Source: Gemmatimonadota bacterium (lineage in GTDB: Bacteria > Gemmatimonadota > Gemmatimonadetes > Gemmatimonadales > GWC2-71-9). Taken from it: a stretch of 64,000 nt of DNA. The notes under the pieces were generated by a model, which was not told where the DNA came from, did no database searches, and worked only from the letters and a program-made list of their open reading frames with translations. The translations under genes were made by a program, and so were the position numbers. Every line of letters starts with the position of its first letter. The first letter of the stretch is position 1. The stretch is from NCBI GenBank assembly GCA_016713435.1, contig JADJPD010000013.1, positions 1-64,000 of the forward strand, in the 5' to 3' direction. Shown here piece after piece: positions 41,484 through 50,666 of this stretch.

Positions 41484-43187
41484 CGGAGGGAATGCCGCCC
41501 GCGACGGTGCTGCCGCCCTCGCAGGTGGAGGAGCTGCTGCGCAGCCTCACCAAGGGGCTCCGCGCCTTCCAGATGTACCTCCCCAACAACCCGATCTACC
41601 AGCGCGCGGTGCAGAACGTGCGGCTGGCCTTCCAGCCCATCTGGCAGGGCGGGCTCGACCAGCTGGTGCTGCAGATCGTCGAGACCGACATGGTGTGGGA
41701 GGAGCAGGTGGTCTACCACCAGCCCACCAAGAACGACAGCCTGGCCTGGTGGCTCTTCAAGGATGGCATGCGGGTCCTGACGCTGCTGCCCGGCGTCGAG
41801 GAGGGCGAGATCATCCGCTTCCTCGAGGTGGTGCAGCGCGCCCGAAGCCTCCCCGCCGACGCCGGCGACGACATGCTGACCCTCCTCTGGGAGCAGGACT
41901 TCACCCTGGTGCAGTACCACTTCACCGAGTTCATCCCCGACACCGCCGTGCCCGGTCTCTCGGGCGAAGGGACGGCGCCCGCCACCCAGCCGGAGGAGCA
42001 GCAGCGGCAGGCCGAGGAGAACCGCTCCCGGGTGGCGGAGGACGCGCCGCCCCGCGCCTCCAAGGTGATCGACCTCGAGGACTTCGACGCCACCCTGTAC
42101 TGGCTCGAGGAGAACGAGATCCGCACCATCAACGAGGCCGTCGAGGCCGAGTACCGGCAGGACCTGCGCAGCAACATCCTCAACATCCTGTTCGACGTGC
42201 TGGAGCAGCGGGACGAGGAGGCGGTGCGCGCGGAGGTCATGGGCATCCTCGAGACCTACCTCCCGCACCTCCTCAACGCCGGCGACTTCAAGTCGGTGGC
42301 GGTGATCCTGCGCGAGATCCGGCTGCTGGTGCGGAAGTCCGAGCTGTTCACCCTGGCGCAGCGCGAGCGGCTCGACGCCTTCACCGGCCGGCTCTCCGAT
42401 CCCGGCGTGCTGCAGCAGCTGCTCCAGTCGGTGACCGAGGCGCAGGAGCCGCCCACCACCGAGGAGCTGGGCGAGCTGTTCCGCGAGCTCCGCCCGAGCG
42501 CGCTCGAGACCATCCTGGTCTGGCTCCCCAAGCTCCCCGCCAACTCGCCGGTGCAGCCGCTCCTCGCCAGCGCTGCGGAACGCCTGGCCGAGACCAGCCC
42601 GCAGGAGGTGCTCCGGCTGCTGCGGCTGCCCGAGTCCGAGGCGCTGCCGGCGGTGCTGGCGCTGGTGGGGCGGCTCAAGCTGCAGCCCGGCGGTGCCGGG
42701 GCTCAACGATGCGCTGGGCCACGCCAACGCGGCCGTGCGGCTCCTCGCCGTGCAGGCGCTGGAGCAGGTGGGGACGGCCGGGGCGCTGCAGGCGCTGGAG
42801 CGGCCCATCGACGACCCCGATCGCGAGGTGCGGATCGCCGCCGTCCAGGCGCTCGGCAAGCGGGGCTACAAGGGCGCGCTCCGGCGCGTGGAGCCGGTGG
42901 TGCAGGGGAAGCTGCCGCGCGCCATCGACCTCACGGAGCGGATGCGGTTCTTCGAGGCGTACGCGCTCATTGCGGGGCCGAGCGCGCTCGAGTCGCTCGC
43001 GGCCATGATCTCGCCGGGCGGCCTCTTCCGCCGCAAGGAGCCGACGGACGTGCGTGCCTGCGCCGCGTTTGCGCTGGGCCGGCTGCGGACGGCCGAGGCC
43101 CGGGCCGTGCTGGAGAAGTACAAGGACGACAAGGAACTCGTGGTGCGGACCGCGGTGAACCGCGCCCTCCGTGAGGGTGGCGCATGA
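41480..43187 (+). CDS. HEAT-repeat protein with long helical N-terminal domain, one frameshift
   Basis: From GTG 41480 (ATG 41492 is an alternative) a protein of about 568 residues. The N-terminal half includes LTKGLRAFQMYLPNNPIYQR and EEGEIIRFLEVVQRARSLPA, a form seen beside HD-GYP proteins; an acidic linker follows. One extra C in the run at 42685-42687 shifts the frame; correction gives HEAT repeats (VRLLAVQALEQVGTAGALQA, VRIAAVQALGKRGYKGALRR) to the stop 43187. No enzyme motif. Its start overlaps trpB and its end overlaps the HD-GYP gene, so the pair probably acts together. Confidence 0.8.
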
Positions 43188-44659
43188 CCGGCCACGAGAG
43201 CATGCATCCCGAGGACAAGGTGGGCTCGGACGCCTTCCTGCGGCAGGCGGGCCGGACCTTCCTGCTGGCCATGTACGCGGCGCTCCGGAGCCTCAAGCTC
43301 TACCCCATCGAGAACGCCACCGCACAGAAGTCGCTCGACGACCTGCAGGCGGCCAGCGCCGGCATCCTCCAGTCCCAGGGCGACATCGAGCTGCGGCTGT
43401 CCGGCGACTTCATCTTCGTCAACGGCACCCGGCTCCGCCTCGAGCTCGACAACTACGCCTCCTTCTCCAACCTGATGGCGGCCCTGAAGGCGCTGGAGGT
43501 CGGCGAGCTCCGGGTGATGCCCGGGTGCGAGCGGAAGGAGTGGCAGGTCTTCATCGGCGTGCTGCTGGCCCTCTCGGGGCGGAGCGGGGTGCAGGACGAG
43601 GAGCACCGCTTCCTCGAGCTGCGCGACCGCCTGGAGCGCGGCGGCGTGGTGCACATCGAGGTGCAGCCGCCGGTCGAGTCCGAGGACAAGGTGGCCGAGG
43701 CGGAGAAGGCGCGCGAGGCGGCGAAGCGCACCTACTCGCACGGCGTGGCGGTCACCAAGGACCTGATCAACAGCGTGCGCCTGGGCCGCACCACCTCGGT
43801 GGCCAAGGTCAAGCGCGCCGTGCAGGCCATCGTGGACCAGGTGCTCAACAACGAGACCTCGCTCCTCGGCCTCACCGCCATCCGGGACTACGACGAGTAC
43901 ACCTTCACCCACTCGGTGAACGTGTGCATCCTCTCGGTGGCCATCGGCAAGAAGCTCGGGCTCACCCGGCTCCAGCTCTACGACCTGGGACTGGCGGCCC
44001 TGCTCCACGACGTGGGCAAGGCGCGCATCCCCGTCGAGGTGCTCAACAAGACCACCGGCCTGGACGAGGGGGAGTGGCGCCTGATGCAGACCCACCCCTG
44101 GCAGGGGGTGCTCACGCTCTTCAACATGCGCGGCTACGGGGAGATTCCCTACCGGCAGATCGTGGTGGCGCACGAGCACCACATGAAGACGGACCTCACC
44201 GGCTACCCCAAGGTGATCCGCAAGCGCGACCAGGGCATCTACAGCCGCATCGTGGCCGTGGCCGACGGCTACGATGCCGCCACCACCCGCCGCAGCTACC
44301 AGACCGTCCCGATCCAGCCCGACCAGGTGCTGCGCGAGATGTGGGAGAACCCGCGCCGCGGCTACGACAAGATCCTGGTGAAGGCGCTCATCAACCTCAT
44401 CGGCATCTACCCGGTGGGGACGTGCGTCATCCTCGACACCTTCGAGGTGGCCATCGTCACCGGGGCCAACCCCGACGCCAACTACCTGAACCGGCCCATC
44501 GTCCGCGTCGTCATCGACCAGGACGGCGCCATGCTGGGCTACCCCGGCCGCGAGGAGAACCTGGCCGAGGGCGACGGGAGCGGCAGCTTCCTCCGCTCCA
44601 TCGTGAAGGTGACCAACCCCGACCGCTACGGGCTCATTGTCGGCGACTACTTCGTCTGA
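43184..44659 (+). CDS. HD-GYP domain protein
   Basis: 491 residues. An N-terminal helical domain similar to the start of the preceding HEAT protein (TFLLAMYAALRSLKLYPIEN) is followed by an HD-GYP phosphohydrolase domain. Its motifs are TFTHSVNVCILSVAIGKKLG, ALLHDVGKARIPVEVL (HD pair), VVAHEHHMKTDLTGYP (HH and GYP) and SRIVAVADGYDAATT. The usual HHExxDGxGYP has Met for Glu and Leu-Thr for Gly-x. HD-GYP proteins usually cleave cyclic di-GMP. No receiver domain is present. It overlaps its neighbours by 4 and 23 bases inside the trp operon. Confidence 0.9.
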   Translation: MTGHESMHPEDKVGSDAFLRQAGRTFLLAMYAALRSLKLYPIENATAQKSLDDLQAASAGILQSQGDIELRLSGDFIFVNGTRLRLELDNYASFSNLMAALKALEVGELRVMPGCERKEWQVFIGVLLALSGRSGVQDEEHRFLELRDRLERGGVVHIEVQPPVESEDKVAEAEKAREAAKRTYSHGVAVTKDLINSVRLGRTTSVAKVKRAVQAIVDQVLNNETSLLGLTAIRDYDEYTFTHSVNVCILSVAIGKKLGLTRLQLYDLGLAALLHDVGKARIPVEVLNKTTGLDEGEWRLMQTHPWQGVLTLFNMRGYGEIPYRQIVVAHEHHMKTDLTGYPKVIRKRDQGIYSRIVAVADGYDAATTRRSYQTVPIQPDQVLREMWENPRRGYDKILVKALINLIGIYPVGTCVILDTFEVAIVTGANPDANYLNRPIVRVVIDQDGAMLGYPGREENLAEGDGSGSFLRSIVKVTNPDRYGLIVGDYFV

Positions 44660-45452
44660 GGCGCGGCTGGACCAGGCCTGGGCCCAGCTCCGCCAGGCGC
44701 GCCGCACCGCGCTCATCCCCTACCTCACGGCCGGCCACCCCTCGCGCCCGGCCAGCCTCGAGGCGCTCAAGCGCGCCGCGGAGCACGCCGACATCCTCGA
44801 GGTGGGCGTGGCCTTCAGCGACCCGCTGGCCGACGGGCCCACCATCCAGCGCTCCACCTTCGAGGCGCTCGCCGGCGGGATGTCGCTGCCGCGCACCCTC
44901 GAGCTCATCGCCGAGGCGCGGCTCGACAAGCCGGTGGTGGTGTTCAGCTACCTGAACCCGGTGCGCCGCTACGGCGTGGCGCGGTTCCTCGCCGACGCGG
45001 CGGCGGTCGGCGCCTCCGGCCTCCTCCTCACCGACCTCCCGGCCGGGAACGATCCCGCCATCGAGGACGCGGTGCGCCAGAGCCCGCTCTCGCTGATTCG
45101 CCTGGTGGCGCCCACCACCACGGGCGCCCGCCTCGCCGAGGTGGTGGCGGGGGCGCAGGGCTTCCTGTACCTCGTGGCGCGGCTCGGCGTCACCGGCGCG
45201 AGCGCCACGCTGGCCGAGGGCCTCGAGGGCTACCTGGCGCGGGTGCGCGCGGCGAGTCCGCTGCCGCGGGCCGTGGGCTTCGGCATCAGCACCCCGGCGC
45301 AGGCCCGCCAGGTGGCGCACCTGGCCGAGGGCGTGGTGGTGGGGAGCGCGCTGGTGGATTGCCTGGCGACGGCGGGTCCCAAGGCGGCGGGGGTGTTCCT
45401 CGGCTCGCTCCGCGCGGCCCTCGACACGGCCGACAGGGAGCGCCACGGGTGA
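44637..45452 (+). CDS. trpA: Tryptophan synthase alpha chain
   Basis: 271 residues from TTG 44637, inside the end of the HD-GYP gene by 23 bases; no later start keeps the N-terminus. ALIPYLTAGHPS, EVGVAFSDPLADGPTIQ (catalytic Glu and Asp loop), PVVVFSYLNPVRRYG, GLLLTDLPAGND and YLVARLGVTGASATL match TrpA. It cleaves indole-glycerol phosphate to indole for TrpB. The stop overlaps the following GTG by 4 bases. Confidence 0.96.
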   Translation: MSATTSSEARLDQAWAQLRQARRTALIPYLTAGHPSRPASLEALKRAAEHADILEVGVAFSDPLADGPTIQRSTFEALAGGMSLPRTLELIAEARLDKPVVVFSYLNPVRRYGVARFLADAAAVGASGLLLTDLPAGNDPAIEDAVRQSPLSLIRLVAPTTTGARLAEVVAGAQGFLYLVARLGVTGASATLAEGLEGYLARVRAASPLPRAVGFGISTPAQARQVAHLAEGVVVGSALVDCLATAGPKAAGVFLGSLRAALDTADRERHG

Positions 45453-47527
45453 GCAGCCCGCGCCGGCTCCTCGAGGGCTACGCCCGCGCGCTCTCGTGGG
45501 GCGGCATCGCCCTTGGGGGCATGGCCCTCGCGCTGGACCAGCGCTGGCTGGCCGACCCCTGGGTGACGCTCGGCGTGCTCGGCTTCACGGTGGTGCTGCG
45601 CCGCGGGCAGATCCAGCTCTCCAAGTTCTCCTATCTCTCGCAGATCGGCGTGGTGGCCATCGTCGGGGCGCTGACCGTGGGCCCCGGCACCGTGACCTTC
45701 GCCCTGGCCTTCGGGGTGTTCCTGGCCGACGCCTTCTGGCTCGGCAAGCTGCTCAAGGCCGCCTGGGTCAACGCGGGCCGCGAGGTGATCGGCTTCCTGG
45801 CGGCGTACGGCGGCTACGCCGCGGTCTCGGTGGCCACCGATCCCACCGGCTTCTCGCTCGACTTCCTCCCCGCCGGCCTCACGTTCGTGGGGCTCTACTT
45901 CTTCTTCACCCGGGCGCTGTTCTACTTCACGCTGCTGGTGCGGAACAAGCTGGAGCCGCACGAGCGCCTCATGATCCTGCGCTACGAGGTGCTGGCGTAC
46001 ATCCTCACCATCGTGGGTTCGGTGATGGCCGCGCTCGCCATCCGCGCGCTGCCGCCGCAGGGGTGGCTCACCGTGCTCGCCGTCCTCGGCGTGCTGGGCC
46101 TGCTCACCACGCGCATCCTCGAGGAGGCCATCGCGGCGGAGGAGCTCAACAAGATCCACGCCCGCGAGCGGGTGATCACCAGCAACCTCTCGCTGGACGA
46201 CGCCTTCACCCAGCTCGAGGCCATGGCCAACCGGGTCATCGACTGGAGCGACTTCCGCATCTACCGCGCCCGCGAGGGCCAGCCCCTGATGGTGTATCGC
46301 GGCGCCCTCGGCTGGCCCGACCGGGGCGACCCGCCGTTCGACGCGGCGGAACTCCGCGCCAAGGTGCTGGCCAGCGGCGAGGCGGCCGTGATCACGGATG
46401 CGCGCCACGATGCCCGGATCCTGGCGCCCACGCCCGATGCCCTCAGCATGCTGATCCTGCCGCTCAAGCTGGGCAATGAGGTGATCGGCACCCTGGAGCT
46501 GGACCACCACAAGCCGCGCACCTACGGCAAGAAGGAGACGGCGGCCGCCGTGACCTTCGCCGGGACAGCTGGCCACCGCCATCCACATCGCCGACCTGCG
46601 CCGGCCGCTCGCCGAGACGGTGGACAAGGTGGCGGACCAGGTGCGGCTCCTGGCCGGGACCGCCGACCACCTGCGGGCGGCCGCCGGCAGCGTGGCGCAG
46701 ACGGCGCTGGCGATCCGCGCCGGCGCGGCGGAGCAGGAGCAGCTGGTGGCGCAGGGCCGGGAGGCCACGCAGGGCCTGGCGGCGCAGGCGCGCGAGGTGG
46801 CGGCCGACGGGGCCGCGGCCGAGGCCGCCTCGAGCACGGCGGCCGCCACCGCCGCGAAGAACCGCGCCTCCATCCAGGACGCCATTCGCCGGCTGGTGGA
46901 GCTGCAGCAGTTCGTGGCCTCGAGCACCCGGCAGGTGGGCGAGCTCTACCAGGTCACCAACCGGCTCATCGGCTTCATCGGCACCATCCGCGAGATCGCG
47001 GACCTCACCAACCTGATCGCCCTCAACGCCGCCATCGAGGCGCGCGCGCGGGGCACCAGGGCCGCGGCTTCGCGGTGGTGGCGGAGGAGGTGCGCCAGCT
47101 CGCCGCGCAGAGCGGGCAGGCGTCGCGCGAGGCCGGCGGCCTGGTGGCGGCCATCCTCGGGCAGGTGGCGCAGATCTCGGAGGAGATGGACCGCGGCACC
47201 GCCACGGTGCGCGGCGTGGAGCAGCTCTCGAGCGACGCGGCCAGCGCGCTCGAGGGGATCGTCACCGGTACCCTCGACGCCGGCGAGCACGCGCGGCGCA
47301 TCGCGGCCACCGCCGGGCGCCAGGAGCTGGCCGCGGCGCGGCTCCGCGAGCACGTGGACCAGATCGCCGGCGTCTCCGCCCGCACCCTCGAGGACGCCAA
47401 CACCACCGCGCGCCGCGCCTCCGAGGCGGCGCGCAGCCACGCCGAGCTGGAGCGCGCCATCCGCGAGCTCGCCGCCGTGGCCGAGCACCTCGGCGTCATT
47501 GCCCGCCACTTTGCCCACGACCTATGA
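45449..47527 (+). CDS. Membrane chemoreceptor-like protein with GAF and MCP signalling domains, two compensating frameshifts
   Basis: From GTG 45449. About six N-terminal helices (ALSWGGIALGGMALALDQ, LSQIGVVAIVGALTVGPG, VIGFLAAYGGYAAVSVATD and others) precede a GAF domain (SLDDAFTQLEAMANRVIDW to LGNEVIGTLELDHH) and an MCP-type signalling coiled coil. An extra A near 46565 moves the frame and a missing base in the GC run near 47045 restores it. Between them the true frame has REIADLTNLIALNAAIEA, and after it QGRGFAVVAEEVRQL. No chemotaxis gene is near; it probably acts as a one-component sensor. About 692 residues. Confidence 0.8.
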   Translation: MSSPRRLLEGYARALSWGGIALGGMALALDQRWLADPWVTLGVLGFTVVLRRGQIQLSKFSYLSQIGVVAIVGALTVGPGTVTFALAFGVFLADAFWLGKLLKAAWVNAGREVIGFLAAYGGYAAVSVATDPTGFSLDFLPAGLTFVGLYFFFTRALFYFTLLVRNKLEPHERLMILRYEVLAYILTIVGSVMAALAIRALPPQGWLTVLAVLGVLGLLTTRILEEAIAAEELNKIHARERVITSNLSLDDAFTQLEAMANRVIDWSDFRIYRAREGQPLMVYRGALGWPDRGDPPFDAAELRAKVLASGEAAVITDARHDARILAPTPDALSMLILPLKLGNEVIGTLELDHHKPRTYGKKETAAAVTFAGTAGHRHPHRRPAPAARRDGGQGGGPGAAPGRDRRPPAGGRRQRGADGAGDPRRRGGAGAAGGAGPGGHAGPGGAGARGGGRRGRGRGRLEHGGRHRREEPRLHPGRHSPAGGAAAVRGLEHPAGGRALPGHQPAHRLHRHHPRDRGPHQPDRPQRRHRGARAGHQGRGFAVVAEEVRQLAAQSGQASREAGGLVAAILGQVAQISEEMDRGTATVRGVEQLSSDAASALEGIVTGTLDAGEHARRIAATAGRQELAAARLREHVDQIAGVSARTLEDANTTARRASEAARSHAELERAIRELAAVAEHLGVIARHFAHDL

Positions 47528-47964
47528 ACCCGCGCGAACGCGTCTACATCGCCCTCGGCAGCAACCTCGGGGACCGGGAAGCGATCCTCGCCCGCGCCCG
47601 CGAGGCCCTGGCCAAGCTCCCGCTCACCACGCTGCTCGCCGCCTCCGCCATCGAGGAGACCGCGGCCGTGGGCGGGCCGGCGGGGCAGGGGCCGTACCTG
47701 AACCAGATGGTGGTGGCCGACACCACGCTCGACCCCGGCCGCTTCCTCAAGCTGCTCCACAAGATCGAGGACGAGAACGGCCGGGTGCGCGCCGAGCGCT
47801 GGGGCCCGCGCACCCTCGACCTCGACATCGTGCGCTTCGGCACCCGCCGCCTGCGCGATCCCGACCTCAAGATTCCGCACCCCGAACTCCCCAACCGCGA
47901 CTGGTGGCAGCGGGAGATCGAGGAGCTCGACCGGCTCGCGCCCCAGAAGCGCGACGAGGACTGA
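47524..47964 (+). CDS. folK: 6-hydroxymethyl-7,8-dihydropterin pyrophosphokinase
   Basis: 146 residues. YIALGSNLGDREAILARA, YLNQMVVADTTLDP, NGRVRAERWGPRTLDLDIV (the HPPK signature) and IPHPELPNRDW are complete. It activates the pterin for folate synthesis. Start overlaps the receptor gene (ATGA) and the stop shares one base with panB. Confidence 0.95.
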   Translation: MNPRERVYIALGSNLGDREAILARAREALAKLPLTTLLAASAIEETAAVGGPAGQGPYLNQMVVADTTLDPGRFLKLLHKIEDENGRVRAERWGPRTLDLDIVRFGTRRLRDPDLKIPHPELPNRDWWQREIEELDRLAPQKRDED

Positions 47965-48806
47965 TGAGCACCGCCCCCCAGGCGCGCCCCGAGGGCGCGC
48001 CCGACGCCGCCCGCCCCCTCACCGTCCCCGACCTCCGCGCCGCCAAGGCCGAGGGCCGGAAGGTCACGGTGCTCACCTGCTACGACGCCCTCTTCGCCCG
48101 GCTGCTGGACGGCGCGGTGGACATCCTGCTCGTGGGCGACTCGGTGAACCAGGTGGTGGCCGGCCGCGACACCACGCTCGACGCCACGCTCGACCAGATG
48201 ATCTACCACGCCGCCGCCGTGCGCCGCGGCACGGCGCGGTCGCTGGTGTTCGTGGACCTGCCGTTCCTCACCTACCAGGTGTCGGTCGAGGACGCCATCC
48301 GGAACGCGGGCCGCGTGCTGCAGCAGAGCGGGGCCCACGGCGTGAAGCTCGAGGGGGGCGAGCACCTGGCGGAGACGGTGCGGGCGCTGGTCCGCGTCGG
48401 CATCCCCGTCATGGGCCACCTCGGCCTCACGCCGCAGTCCGTCAACCTCCTCGGCGGCTACCGGGTGCAGGGGCGGGAGCGGGGCGCGGCCGATCGCCTC
48501 AGGAGCGATGCCCGGTACCTGGAGGAGGCCGGTGCCTGCTCGCTGGTGCTGGAGCTGGTGCCCGCCGCGCTGGCCACCGAGGTGAGCCGCGGCCTGGCCA
48601 TCCCCACCATCGGCATCGGCGCGGGGCCGGGATGCGACGGGCAGGTGCTGGTGCTGCACGACATGCTGGGCCTCAACGAGGGCTTCCGCCCGCGCTTCCT
48701 CAAGACCTACGCCGACCTCGCGGCCACCGTCCGTCAGGCGGCGCGCGCCTTCGCGGGTGAGGTGCAGGCGGGCGCCTATCCCTCGAAGGACCACAGCTTC
48801 GAATGA
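47964..48806 (+). CDS. panB: 3-methyl-2-oxobutanoate hydroxymethyltransferase
   Basis: 280 residues. KVTVLTCYDALFARLLDG, ILLVGDSVNQVVAGRDTT, HGVKLEGGEHLAETVRALV, PVMGHLGLTPQSVNLLGGY and IPTIGIGAGPGCDGQVLVLH match the PanB barrel with its Mg-binding Asp and catalytic Glu. It makes ketopantoate using methylene-THF, which gives folK a functional link. Overlaps panC (ATGA). Confidence 0.97.
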   Translation: MSTAPQARPEGAPDAARPLTVPDLRAAKAEGRKVTVLTCYDALFARLLDGAVDILLVGDSVNQVVAGRDTTLDATLDQMIYHAAAVRRGTARSLVFVDLPFLTYQVSVEDAIRNAGRVLQQSGAHGVKLEGGEHLAETVRALVRVGIPVMGHLGLTPQSVNLLGGYRVQGRERGAADRLRSDARYLEEAGACSLVLELVPAALATEVSRGLAIPTIGIGAGPGCDGQVLVLHDMLGLNEGFRPRFLKTYADLAATVRQAARAFAGEVQAGAYPSKDHSFE

Positions 48807-49684
48807 GCAGTCCCGCAACCGCCACCGGGCTGCCGGTGATCTCCGAGATCCCCGCGCTCCGTGCCTGGCGCGACGCCGAGCGGGTGGCGGGCCGCCGGGT
48901 GGCGCTGGTGCCCACCATGGGCGCCCTCCACGAGGGGCACCTGGCGCTGGTGGATGAGGCGCGGCGCCGGGCACAGCGGGTGGTGATGAGCATCTTCGTC
49001 AACCCGCTCCAGTTCGGGCCCAGCGAGGACTTCCAGCGCTACCCGCGTCCGCTGGATCGCGACCGGGCGCTCGCGGCGGCGCGGGGCGTGGACCTCCTCT
49101 TCACCCCCGCGGTGGAGGTGATGTACCCGCCCGGTTCCGAGACGCGGGTGGTGCCCGGCGAGACCGCCAGCCGCTGGGAAGGCGACGTGCGCCCCGGCCA
49201 CTTTGCCGGCGTCCTGACCGTGGTGCTGAAGCTGTTCCACCTGGTGGAACCCGACGTGGCCGTCTTCGGCCAGAAGGACATCCAGCAGGCCACGCTGATT
49301 CGCCGGATGGTGCGCGACCTCGACCTGCGCGTGGACCTGGTGTTGTCGCCGACCGTGCGTGAATCCGACGGGGTGGCGTTGAGCAGCCGCAACGCCTACC
49401 TGACCCCGGAGCAGCGCGTCGAGGCGCGGGTCCTCAACCGCGCCCTCCGCGCCGCCGACCGGGCGTGGCGGGAGGGTGGCCGGGACGCCGCAGTGTTGCG
49501 CCGCCTCATCGAGGGGGAGTTCGGGCTCTCTCCGGGGGTGCAGCCGGACTATATTGCGATCGTGGACCCGGATACGCTTTCGCCCGTCCCGGTCGCGGTG
49601 ACTGGCACGATCATCGCTGTGGCTGCGCGCGTCGGATCCACGCGCCTGCTGGACAACCACATTCTGGGCAGGGAGTTCCGTTGA
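48803..49684 (+). CDS. panC: Pantothenate synthetase
   Basis: 293 residues. VALVPTMGALHEGHLALVDE (HIGH-like), SIFVNPLQFGPSEDFQRYPR, DVAVFGQKDIQQATLIRRMV and VRESDGVALSSRNAYLTPEQ (KMSK-like region) are complete. It joins pantoate and beta-alanine with ATP. The stop overlaps the next TTG (TTGA). Confidence 0.97.
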   Translation: MSSPATATGLPVISEIPALRAWRDAERVAGRRVALVPTMGALHEGHLALVDEARRRAQRVVMSIFVNPLQFGPSEDFQRYPRPLDRDRALAAARGVDLLFTPAVEVMYPPGSETRVVPGETASRWEGDVRPGHFAGVLTVVLKLFHLVEPDVAVFGQKDIQQATLIRRMVRDLDLRVDLVLSPTVRESDGVALSSRNAYLTPEQRVEARVLNRALRAADRAWREGGRDAAVLRRLIEGEFGLSPGVQPDYIAIVDPDTLSPVPVAVTGTIIAVAARVGSTRLLDNHILGREFR

Positions 49685-50268
49685 CCCTTGGACCTGAGCT
49701 CCGCGCCGCCCCCTCGGGCCTCCGGCCGACCCTCCCGGTCTGGTCGGTGGTGACGCCCGCGCGCCTCGCGCACATCGAGCGGGTGGCGCGCCTCGTGGCC
49801 ACGTGGGCGGAGGAGATGGGGATCCCCGACAGCGAGCGCAACCGCTGGCTCCGCGCCGTGTGGCTGCACGACGCCCTGCGCGACGCCACCGCGGAGGAAC
49901 TCGCGCGCTGGGCGCCCTCGGTGCCCGGTCCGGCCGAGCTGCGCCACGGGCCCGCCAGCGCCGCGCGCGCCAAGGCCGAAGGGGAAACGGATCGCGGCGT
50001 GCTCGACGCGGTGCGCTACCACAGCGTCGGGCTCGCCGAGTGGGACATGGTCGGGCGGGTGCTCTACTGCGCGGACTTCCTTGAGCCCGGACGCGAGCAC
50101 ACCCGCGACGCGCGCGCCGACCTGGCGCGCCGCTTCCCGGAGGATGCCGGGGGCGTGCTCCGCGAGGTGGCCCGGATGCGGCTCACCCACGCGGTCGCGT
50201 CCGGCTGGCCGCTCCCCGACCCGACGGTGCGCTTTTGGAACTTCCTCACCGCACGCGCCGCTGGCTGA
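49681..50268 (+). CDS. yqeK: YqeK-like HD-domain phosphohydrolase
   Basis: 195 residues from TTG 49681. HIERVARLVATWAEEM, WLRAVWLHDALRDATAEEL (HD), ELRHGPASAARA, DAVRYHSVGLAEWDMVGRVL and YCADFLEPGREHT match the YqeK family of symmetrical Ap4A hydrolases. The gene commonly sits near nicotinate/CoA synthesis and rsfS genes. It overlaps panC by 4 and the next gene by 34 bases. Confidence 0.88.
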   Translation: MTLGPELRAAPSGLRPTLPVWSVVTPARLAHIERVARLVATWAEEMGIPDSERNRWLRAVWLHDALRDATAEELARWAPSVPGPAELRHGPASAARAKAEGETDRGVLDAVRYHSVGLAEWDMVGRVLYCADFLEPGREHTRDARADLARRFPEDAGGVLREVARMRLTHAVASGWPLPDPTVRFWNFLTARAAG

Positions 50269-50666
50269 TCGCCGGCGGCTCCCTGCTCCTCATCGCCGTC
50301 GTCGTCCTCGTGATCCGCGCCACCCGGCGGGACCACGTGGACGGCCACGCCTACGACATCCCCTCGGCCACCAATCGCGTGATGGTGGAGGTGCTCAACG
50401 GCACCCACCGCAACGGGCTCGCGCGCCTCGGCACCCGGCAGCTCCGGGCGCGCGGGGTGGACGTGGTTTATTTCGGGAGCGTGCGGGACCCGGGGGACGA
50501 CTCCACGAAGATCCTGGTCCGCCGGGGCGATCCCGCGCGGGCCGAGGCGGTGCGGGCCGCGCTCGGGGTGGGGCGGGTGTCGGTGGCGCCGGATTCGCTC
50601 CGGCGCGTGGACGTCACCGTGCTGCTGGGGGTGGATTATGCCCCGCCGCCGGACGTCGGGCCGTAG
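50235..50666 (+). CDS. LytR C-terminal domain protein, single TM
   Basis: 143 residues from TTG 50235. One N-terminal TM helix (WLIAGGSLLLIAVVVLVI) places the rest outside. RVMVEVLNGTHRNGLARLG and ARGVDVVYFGSVRD match the LytR_C domain, found in cell-wall-associated proteins. Last gene of the 12-gene run; its 3' end overlaps the convergent histidine kinase gene by 53 bases, leaving no room for a terminator. Confidence 0.85.
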   Translation: MELPHRTRRWLIAGGSLLLIAVVVLVIRATRRDHVDGHAYDIPSATNRVMVEVLNGTHRNGLARLGTRQLRARGVDVVYFGSVRDPGDDSTKILVRRGDPARAEAVRAALGVGRVSVAPDSLRRVDVTVLLGVDYAPPPDVGP

